Source: DATEMK01 sp035275625 (lineage in GTDB: Bacteria; Bacteroidota; Bacteroidia; AKYH767-A; OLB10). Taken from it: a stretch of 6,819 bases of DNA. The notes below the pieces were generated by a model. That model ran no database searches. It saw nothing but the letters and a program-made list of their open reading frames with translations, and was not told where the DNA came from. The translations under genes were made by a program, and so were the position numbers. Location: assembly GCA_035275625.1 (NCBI GenBank), contig DATEMK010000637.1:1-6819 (forward strand), written 5' to 3'. Of the stretch, positions 1-4,684 are shown in pieces (within the stretch, counting starts at the first letter, position 1; every line of letters begins with the position of its first letter).

Positions 1-71
1 GAAATGAAAACGAAACAAACCGTAATCATTTTGCAGGCAAACTGCGCTTTTTAAACCGATACCAGTGGTAG
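1..71 (+). CDS. Possible 3' end of an upstream gene, product unknown
   Basis: Frame 3 is open from the left edge to a TAG at 69-71 and reads about 22 residues ending in NRNHFAGKLRFLNRYQW. The composition (basic, aromatic, ending in Trp) is plausible for a real protein C-terminus, and the gene would lie on the same strand as paaI, about 125 bases upstream of it. The stretch is too short to assign a family. Frame 1 is also open, to a TAA at 52-54, so the reading frame is not certain. I favour frame 3 only because it is longer and its composition looks more protein-like. No function is proposed. Confidence 0.3.
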   Translation, partial: NENETNRNHFAGKLRFLNRYQW

Positions 72-113
72 TTGAGGATCCACCTTAAAGGTATCGGGTG
101 TAAAGATTATAAT

Positions 114-121
114 TAATTTTG
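114..121 (+). promoter_or_regulatory. Candidate Bacteroidota -7 promoter element upstream of paaI
   Basis: TAATTTTG matches the TAnnTTTG -7 consensus known for Bacteroidota primary sigma factor promoters. It lies about 75 bases before the paaI start, in an AT-rich gap, and would give a leader of roughly 65-70 bases. No good TTG/TTTG -33 element is seen at the usual distance upstream, so this is a weak call based on one half of the promoter. Confidence 0.27.
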
Positions 122-195
122 AAATAAAAAAGCTTTTTGGAAAATATTTATTAACATTTTTGGCTAATGTCAAATTGTAATAGGTAAAAGTAAAA

Positions 196-624
196 ATGAA
201 TACAAAAGAATTAGCAGAAAAAGTATTTCGGAAGATGTTCGACAACGACCCTTTCAGCCAGTGGCTGGGAATAGAATGTCTCGAAATTGACAAAGGAAAA
301 TGCTCCTTAAAAATGACGGTGAGAAATGAAATGCTGAATGGCTTTTCTATTGCTCACGGAGGCGTGTGTTATGCTTTGGCAGACAGCGCCCTTGCATTTG
401 CATCAAACTCTCATGGGATAAAAAGTGTTTCCATTGAAACTTCCATTTCCCATACGGAATCGGTAAAGGAAGGAGATGAGATTACAGCAGTGGCAAAAGA
501 AATACATCTTGGAAACAAAACAGGAATATACCATATCACTGTCACCAACCAGCACAACAAAAAAGTCGCTTTATTTAAAGGAACTGTTTACAGAACGGGC
601 AAAGAGTGGTTTGTGATTGGTTAA
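196..624 (+). CDS. paaI: Hotdog-fold phenylacetate-pathway acyl-CoA thioesterase PaaI
   Basis: The 142-residue product is a single hotdog domain, the usual size for PaaI. The family signature is clear: N48-G49 followed by H54-G55-G56 and then LADSALAFASNS at 61-72, with D63 at the position of the catalytic aspartate of bacterial PaaI enzymes. PaaI is a cytoplasmic tetrameric thioesterase that hydrolyses ring-hydroxylated phenylacetyl-CoA species and is thought to free CoA trapped in dead-end intermediates. The ATG at 196 is chosen because the N-terminal helix (KELAEKVFRKMFDNDPFSQWLG) starts right after it. Upstream bases are A-rich with no Shine-Dalgarno, as is normal in this phylum. The nearby paaJ and paaY homologues support the pathway assignment over a generic thioesterase. 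The last three codons and the TAA stop lie inside the left end of the repeat element that follows. Confidence 0.93.
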   Translation: MNTKELAEKVFRKMFDNDPFSQWLGIECLEIDKGKCSLKMTVRNEMLNGFSIAHGGVCYALADSALAFASNSHGIKSVSIETSISHTESVKEGDEITAVAKEIHLGNKTGIYHITVTNQHNKKVALFKGTVYRTGKEWFVIG

Positions 625-714
625 TTGGTTAATTGTTTAATTAGCTGATTAATGATAGTTTTGCCAATTAACATACTTGACCTGCTTAACCAATCAACCA
701 ATTAACAAGTAAAC
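614..714. repeat. Intergenic inverted-repeat element, copy 1
   Basis: This AT-rich element is made of degenerate 8-9 bp units. The left half has TTGGTTAA (617-624), TTGGTTAA (625-632) and TTGTTTAA (633-640). The right half has ATTAACATA (667-675), CTTGACCTG (676-684), CTTAACCA (685-692), ATCAACCA (693-700) and ATTAACAAG (701-709). Aligned by eye, 617-640 matches the reverse complement of 686-709 at 20 of 24 positions, so the element can fold as a long hairpin around a loop of about 45 bases. It overlaps the end of paaI and stops 3 bases before the start codon of the next gene. It shares its first 12 bases (TGATTGGTTAAT) and its 18-base right-half segment (15 of 18 identical) with the element at 4059-4156. 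I do not recognise it as a named repeat family. Poly-T after the hairpin is absent, so it is not a typical intrinsic terminator. Confidence 0.85.
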
Positions 715-717
715 AGC

Positions 718-2121
718 ATGAAAAAAATTCTTACTTTACTATTTTTAAATTTCACCTTATTCGTTTACGGGCAGAAGCAGGGAAATATATGGTATTTCGG
801 AGGTGAATATTCCAACCAGTCTGCCACAGGTGCAGGACTTGATTTTAACAGCGGCTCCCCGGTCGCCTTGTTAAACAGCGCCATGACTTATACTGAAGGG
901 TCGGCAACTTATTGCAACAGCGGAGGCCAACTGCTTTTTTATGCCAAAGGCGAAACCGTTTATGACCGTACTCATACTATTATGCAAAATGGAGACACGC
1001 TCGGAGGCCATTGGAGCACCATGCAATCAGCTTTAATAGTGCCGGTAACAGGCGACACAAATTTGTACTATATTTTTAATAATGACGGTCATCCCACCAG
1101 CAACGGCACAGGATTATATTATTCAAAAATTGATATGAGCTTAAACAGTGGATTGGGTGGAGTGTTAAATCCTAAAGCAGTTAACCTGCTCACCAATACG
1201 AGTGAACATTTAACCGGCTGCAAACATGCTAACGGAACGGATTTCTGGGTGATAACGAACGACTATTTTTCAACAGCATTTTCAGCATTCAGGGTTTCTG
1301 CTGCCGGAGTTGACCCAGCTGTATATACTGATCTCGGATTTAATGCGGGAACTATTGGCGTGATAGAAATAAGCCCTCTTGCAAATAAAGTTGCACTTAA
1401 ATTAACTGGCGGGCCTTTTAACGGGGACCGAATGCTTGTTGATTTTGATAATGCAACCGGTATTTTTTCTAATCCTTACCCTCTTGGACCTGGTGGAGGC
1501 ACGTCAGCATATAATACAGCATGTGGATTTTCTCCAGATGGTAACTTGTTCTATGATATTGAAAAAGACAATGGTGCGGACACCTTGTATCAATACGATT
1601 TGAATGCTCCAAATATTATAGCCTCAAAAACCTTCGCTGCAGCACTGTTAAATACCTTGAGGGTGGATATGAAAACCGGTCCTGATGGAAAAATTTATTT
1701 TGGCGGTGGTTTTTATGATCATTATCTTGAAGCAATTAATTCACCAAATACTCCTGGCACAGGTTGCAACTACCAGAGCAATGTTGCTTTCCTTGGATCT
1801 AAGTATTCAGGCATCATGTTGCCCAATGAGCTGCTCATTGCCGATGTGAATTCAGGTTCAACGGAAATTTCTGTTCAAAATACTTTTGCAGTTTATCCTG
1901 TTCCGGCTTCCGTTACCGCAACTGTTGATTTTGTTTATCAAGCAGGCCATGAATATGTTTTTTTGCTTTATGATGAAAAAGCCCGTCTTGTAAAAACAAT
2001 ACGCAACATCAACAGGGGAAAAGTGGAAATTGAAAGGAACAATTTGTCGGGAGGAACATATTATTTTATTTTGAACGATAATAAAAAATCAGTAATTAAA
2101 GAGAAGTTGATTTTTGAATAA
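718..2121 (+). CDS. Secreted beta-propeller-like protein with T9SS C-terminal sorting domain
   Basis: The 467-residue protein starts with a Sec signal peptide: K2-K3, a hydrophobic stretch 4-17, and likely cleavage between G18 and Q19. There is no lipobox cysteine. Residues 22-375 show a pattern common in secreted Bacteroidota proteins: NIWYFG at 23-28, LDFNSGSPVAL at 41-51, GSATYCNSGGQLLFY at 61-75, QSALIVP at 103-109, NLYYIF at 115-120 and the GPDGKIYFGGG strand turn at 321-331. These repeated four-strand-like segments suggest a beta-propeller. Residues about 383-467 resemble a T9SS type A sorting domain, with YPVPAS at 393-398 in place of the usual YPNPAS and a final segment running SGGTYYFIL to KLIFE. 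It is therefore predicted to cross the outer membrane by T9SS and be secreted or surface-anchored. It has no obvious enzymatic motif. Its position between paaI and paaJ is odd, since those are cytoplasmic catabolic genes. The substrate or partner is unknown. Confidence 0.85.
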   Translation: MKKILTLLFLNFTLFVYGQKQGNIWYFGGEYSNQSATGAGLDFNSGSPVALLNSAMTYTEGSATYCNSGGQLLFYAKGETVYDRTHTIMQNGDTLGGHWSTMQSALIVPVTGDTNLYYIFNNDGHPTSNGTGLYYSKIDMSLNSGLGGVLNPKAVNLLTNTSEHLTGCKHANGTDFWVITNDYFSTAFSAFRVSAAGVDPAVYTDLGFNAGTIGVIEISPLANKVALKLTGGPFNGDRMLVDFDNATGIFSNPYPLGPGGGTSAYNTACGFSPDGNLFYDIEKDNGADTLYQYDLNAPNIIASKTFAAALLNTLRVDMKTGPDGKIYFGGGFYDHYLEAINSPNTPGTGCNYQSNVAFLGSKYSGIMLPNELLIADVNSGSTEISVQNTFAVYPVPASVTATVDFVYQAGHEYVFLLYDEKARLVKTIRNINRGKVEIERNNLSGGTYYFILNDNKKSVIKEKLIFE

Positions 2122-2255
2122 ATTGCCTGCATACTTTTTTTGCAATAATTTTTTTTTCAAAATTTTAACGATTCGCTCCATCATTACTGCCGCTTTTAAT
2201 TATGGATGATTTCAAATGATTTAATTTGCATCCTGAATTAAATGACAAATCAGAA

Positions 2256-3461
2256 ATGAACAGTGCATACATAATTGACGGCATCCGAACACCCATCGGA
2301 AATTTCGGAGGATCGCTTTCTGTGATCAGGACGGATGATCTTGCGGTAATCGTTTTAAAAGAATTAGTAAAAAGAAATCCCGGCATAGATGTGAATGAAA
2401 TAGGTGAAGTGATTTTAGGCTGTGCCAACCAGTCAGGAGAAGATAACCGCAATGTGGCACGAATGGCGTTGTTGCTTGCCGGGTTGCCGTATAAAATTCC
2501 CGGGGAAACGGTTAATCGTTTATGTGCCTCCGGCTTGTCTGCATCAGTTGCAGCAGCGAGAACTATAATTACAGGCGATGCAGAACTGGTGATTGCCGGT
2601 GGTGTTGAAAACATGACTCGAGGTCCGTGGGTAATCTCAAAAACTTCTGCAGCATTCGGTCGTGATGCACAAATGTTTGATTCAAGTTTCGGCTGGAGAT
2701 TTATCCATCCGAAAATGAGAGAATTATTTGGCACTGACGCCATGGGAGAAACAGCAGAAAATCTTGCGGAAAGGGATCATATAAGCAGGGAAGACCAGGA
2801 TAAGTTTGCCTGTTGGTCGCAAATGAAAGCTGCTGCTGCAAATAAAAAAGGTCGTTTTAAAAAAGAAATTATTCCTGTTGAAATTCCTCAGAAAAAAGGC
2901 GAAACAAAAATTTTTGATAACGATGAATTTATCAAACCTGTGACTACTTATGAAATTCTTTCAAAGCTAAAACCTTCTTTCAGGAAAGACGGGACGGTAA
3001 CGGCAGGAAATTCTTCGGGATTAAATGATGGCGCTGCCGCCTTGTTATTGGCCTCTGAAAATGCAATTGTAAAATACAACCTCAAACCCAAAGCAAGAAT
3101 AGTTTCAAGCGGTGCTGTCGGAGTTGAACCGCGCATCATGGGAATCGGACCAGTTGAAGCAAGCAATAGAGCCCTAAAAAAAGCGGGTATCATGATGAAT
3201 CAAATTGACATCATTGAGTTAAACGAAGCATTTGCAGCGCAATCGCTTGCCTGCACACGCGCATGGGGATTATCAGGTGATGATCCTAGGATAAATCCAA
3301 ATGGCGGTGCAATTGCATTAGGGCATCCGCTTGGAATGAGCGGAACGAGAATTTTAAATTCAGCAGCAATTGAATTACAGGAACAAAATAAAAGATATGC
3401 TCTGGTAACAATGTGTATTGGAGTGGGGCAGGGATATGCGGTTATAATTGAAAAAGTATAA
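2256..3461 (+). CDS. paaJ: 3-oxoadipyl-CoA / 3-oxo-5,6-dehydrosuberyl-CoA thiolase (PaaJ/PcaF)
   Basis: This degradative thiolase has all three catalytic residues in place: C90 (NRLCASGLSA) forms the acyl-enzyme, H357 lies in ALGHPLGMSGTR, and C387 lies in TMCIGVGQG. The NEAF motif is at 323-326. The segment FGWRFIHPKM followed by GTDAMGETAENLA is characteristic of the PcaF/PaaJ branch rather than of acetyl-CoA acetyltransferases or FadA. PaaJ thiolytically cleaves 3-oxo-5,6-dehydrosuberyl-CoA and 3-oxoadipyl-CoA, giving acetyl-CoA and finally succinyl-CoA, in the cytoplasm. I chose the ATG at 2256, which gives 401 residues and the standard MNSAYIIDGIRTPIG start. An in-frame TTG at 2226 would add ten residues (HPELNDKSE after the start) with no family support. 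The TAA stop is 2 bases from the paaY start, implying co-transcription and probable translational coupling. The paa context favours paaJ over pcaF, although the two enzymes overlap in reaction. Confidence 0.94.
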   Translation: MNSAYIIDGIRTPIGNFGGSLSVIRTDDLAVIVLKELVKRNPGIDVNEIGEVILGCANQSGEDNRNVARMALLLAGLPYKIPGETVNRLCASGLSASVAAARTIITGDAELVIAGGVENMTRGPWVISKTSAAFGRDAQMFDSSFGWRFIHPKMRELFGTDAMGETAENLAERDHISREDQDKFACWSQMKAAAANKKGRFKKEIIPVEIPQKKGETKIFDNDEFIKPVTTYEILSKLKPSFRKDGTVTAGNSSGLNDGAAALLLASENAIVKYNLKPKARIVSSGAVGVEPRIMGIGPVEASNRALKKAGIMMNQIDIIELNEAFAAQSLACTRAWGLSGDDPRINPNGGAIALGHPLGMSGTRILNSAAIELQEQNKRYALVTMCIGVGQGYAVIIEKV

Positions 3462-3463
3462 AT

Positions 3464-4057
3464 ATGATTTTTGAGTTTAATGGTTATAAGCCTGTAATTC
3501 ATAAAAGTTCTTTTGTACATCCTCAGGCTGCGGTTACAGGAAACGTAATCATCGGCAAAAATGTGTACATCGCTCCCGGTGCTGCTCTCCGTGGTGATTG
3601 GGGGCAAATAATAATTGAGGACGGATGCAACGTACAGGAAAATTGCGTCATTCACATGTTTCCGGGAGTAACGGTTACTTTACACGAAAATGCACATATC
3701 GGTCATGGAGCCATTATTCATGGAGCGGCAATCGGAAAAAATGTTTTGGTAGGGATGAATGCCGTAGTGATGGACAACGTTATAATAGGAGATAATTGCA
3801 TCATTGGCGCTTTGTGTTTTATCCCTGCTGATATGATAATTCCTGAACGCAAAGTAGTGGTTGGTAACCCTGCTAAAATTGTAAAAGATGTTTCGGATGA
3901 AATGACAGCATGGAAAACCAAAGGAACTGAACTGTATCAGCAGCTTCCGGCAGAACTTTATGAAACGTTAAAAGAATGTGAACCTTTGCGGGAAATAGAA
4001 AAAAAGCGCCCTTCTCAACAAGCTATTTATAAAACATGGCATGAGAATAAAAAATAG
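3464..4057 (+). CDS. paaY: PaaY, gamma-carbonic-anhydrase-type hexapeptide-repeat thioesterase
   Basis: The 197-residue product is nearly the same length as E. coli PaaY. Residues about 10-135 are a left-handed beta-helix built from hexapeptide repeats (for example NVIIGKNVYIAPGAAL at 27-42 and NVIIGDNCIIGA further on), followed by a C-terminal helical region. The gamma-carbonic-anhydrase metal site is visible: R43 and D45 in the RGDWG segment, Q58 and N60, and the three zinc-type ligands H64, H81 and H86 (VIHMFPG and HIGHGAIIHG). PaaY has been characterised as a thioesterase aiding phenylacetate catabolism. Carbonic anhydrase activity cannot be excluded from the fold alone. GNPAKIVKDVSDEM is the typical end of the helix domain. 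The start codon lies 2 bases after the paaJ stop, which with the PaaI homologue upstream makes PaaY more likely than an unspecific YrdA-like protein. Confidence 0.9.
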   Translation: MIFEFNGYKPVIHKSSFVHPQAAVTGNVIIGKNVYIAPGAALRGDWGQIIIEDGCNVQENCVIHMFPGVTVTLHENAHIGHGAIIHGAAIGKNVLVGMNAVVMDNVIIGDNCIIGALCFIPADMIIPERKVVVGNPAKIVKDVSDEMTAWKTKGTELYQQLPAELYETLKECEPLREIEKKRPSQQAIYKTWHENKK

Positions 4058-4058
4058 T

Positions 4059-4156
4059 TGATTGGTTAATCAGGTTAATTATGTTAATTCAGGAAAAATC
4101 ATCCATCAACATACTTAACCCGATTAATATACTTAACATAATCAACATAATCAACC
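4059..4156. repeat. Intergenic inverted-repeat element, copy 2, with six 9-bp units
   Basis: The element starts 2 bases after the paaY TAG stop with TGATTGGTTAAT, the same 12 bases that open copy 1. The left half has 9-bp-spaced units TTAATCAGG (4066-4074), TTAATTATG (4075-4083) and TTAATTCAG (4084-4092). The right half is a strict 9-bp series: ATCAACATA (4105), CTTAACCCG (4114), ATTAATATA (4123), CTTAACATA (4132), ATCAACATA (4141) and a partial ATCAACC (4150). Its reverse complement pairs imperfectly with the left half, giving a large hairpin. The left half is rich in T and G and the right half in A and C, so each strand is compositionally skewed. It ends 6 bases before the next start codon. 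No poly-T run follows. The function is not recognised. Confidence 0.86.
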
Positions 4157-4162
4157 ATCCCC

Positions 4163-4624
4163 ATGAATGACAAAATAGTTTTTCTGAAAAATGATTTAAT
4201 CAATCTTCTAACTCAGCTAAATGCCACAGACAAAGGACAGTGGGGAGCATTGAATGCACAGCAAATGACCGAACATCTGAGCGATTCATTCAGGAACTAT
4301 CATGGAATGGATTCAAAAAAAATTCTTACGCCTGCTGAACATCTTTCAAAGTTCAAAGAATTTCTGATGAGCGAAAAACAATTTAAACCTCATACCAAAA
4401 ATATTGAGATGCCAGAAATTCCTTCACCGCCAAGGCATCCCGACATGAAATCTGCTCTTGAGGAATTGAAAACAGAAAGCAACAATTTTTTTAAGTACTT
4501 TGAAAACGCTCCGGGTAAAACGATTATTAATGTTTTTTTCGGTGAACTTAATTTTGAAGAAGCTGTTCAATTGCTGCATAAACATGCAATGCACCATTTA
4601 AGACAATTCAGATTGGTGGAATAA
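4163..4624 (+). CDS. DUF1569 / DinB-like small protein
   Basis: The 153-residue product has the pattern I associate with DUF1569, a branch of the DinB/YfiT-like four-helix metal-binding fold. An early WGALNAQQMTEHL segment (27-39) supplies H38, and a closing FGELNFEEAVQLL segment leads to HKHAMHHLRQF (139-149), where H141 and H145 are spaced to complete a three-histidine metal site. No signal peptide or membrane segment is seen, so it should be cytoplasmic. The biochemical role of the family is not established. It follows paaY after a repeat element and ends just before a strong terminator, so it is probably the last gene of the transcript. From memory, a similar domain occurs at the C-terminus of some Bacteroidota PaaZ proteins, which would give a reason for its position here, but I could not check that. 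The ATG at 4163 is the first in frame, and there is no Shine-Dalgarno before it. Confidence 0.78.
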   Translation: MNDKIVFLKNDLINLLTQLNATDKGQWGALNAQQMTEHLSDSFRNYHGMDSKKILTPAEHLSKFKEFLMSEKQFKPHTKNIEMPEIPSPPRHPDMKSALEELKTESNNFFKYFENAPGKTIINVFFGELNFEEAVQLLHKHAMHHLRQFRLVE

Positions 4625-4625
4625 T

Positions 4626-4662
4626 AAATCAGCCCGATGAAAAAATTTCATCGGGCTGATTT
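4626..4662. terminator. Bidirectional intrinsic terminator between converging genes
   Basis: The arms 4626-4642 and 4646-4662 are a perfect 17-bp inverted repeat around a 3-base AAA loop, with a GC-rich core (CAGCCCGATG and its complement). The outer A/T part of the stem gives a T run on both strands: TTTTG on the plus strand and TTTATTATT on the minus strand. It lies 1 base after the plus-strand stop codon at 4624 and 22 bases from the minus-strand gene end at 4685, so it can serve both transcripts. Confidence 0.92.
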
Positions 4663-4684
4663 TGTTCAAATGAATGATTTTTTT

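Noticed and set aside
51..293. 80-codon open frame on the minus strand across the paaI promoter and 5' end
   Set aside because: It lies antisense to the well-supported paaI start, has a low-complexity F/T/S/N-rich product and matches no family I recognise.
614..714. Intrinsic terminator of paaI
   Set aside because: The hairpin is AT-rich with a loop of about 45 bases and no following T run, unlike the clear terminator at 4626-4662.
2122..2157. Possible terminator after the propeller gene: ATTGC and GCAAT arms followed by nine T
   Set aside because: The stem is only 5 bp with a 15-base loop. The T run may matter, but the hairpin is too weak to call. The rest of the gap to 2255 shows no clear promoter, the best being TTAATTTG at 2221, which misses the -7 consensus at one position and lacks a -33 partner.
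2165..2743. 192-codon open frame on the minus strand within paaJ
   Set aside because: It is antisense to the conserved thiolase N-terminal half and its product looks like a reverse-strand shadow with no domain pattern.
3200..3655. 151-codon open frame on the minus strand across the paaJ-paaY junction
   Set aside because: It is antisense to two strongly supported genes and its composition is not protein-like.
4105..4156. CRISPR-like array
   Set aside because: The 9-bp units are contiguous with no unique spacers and there are no cas genes, so this is a short tandem repeat.
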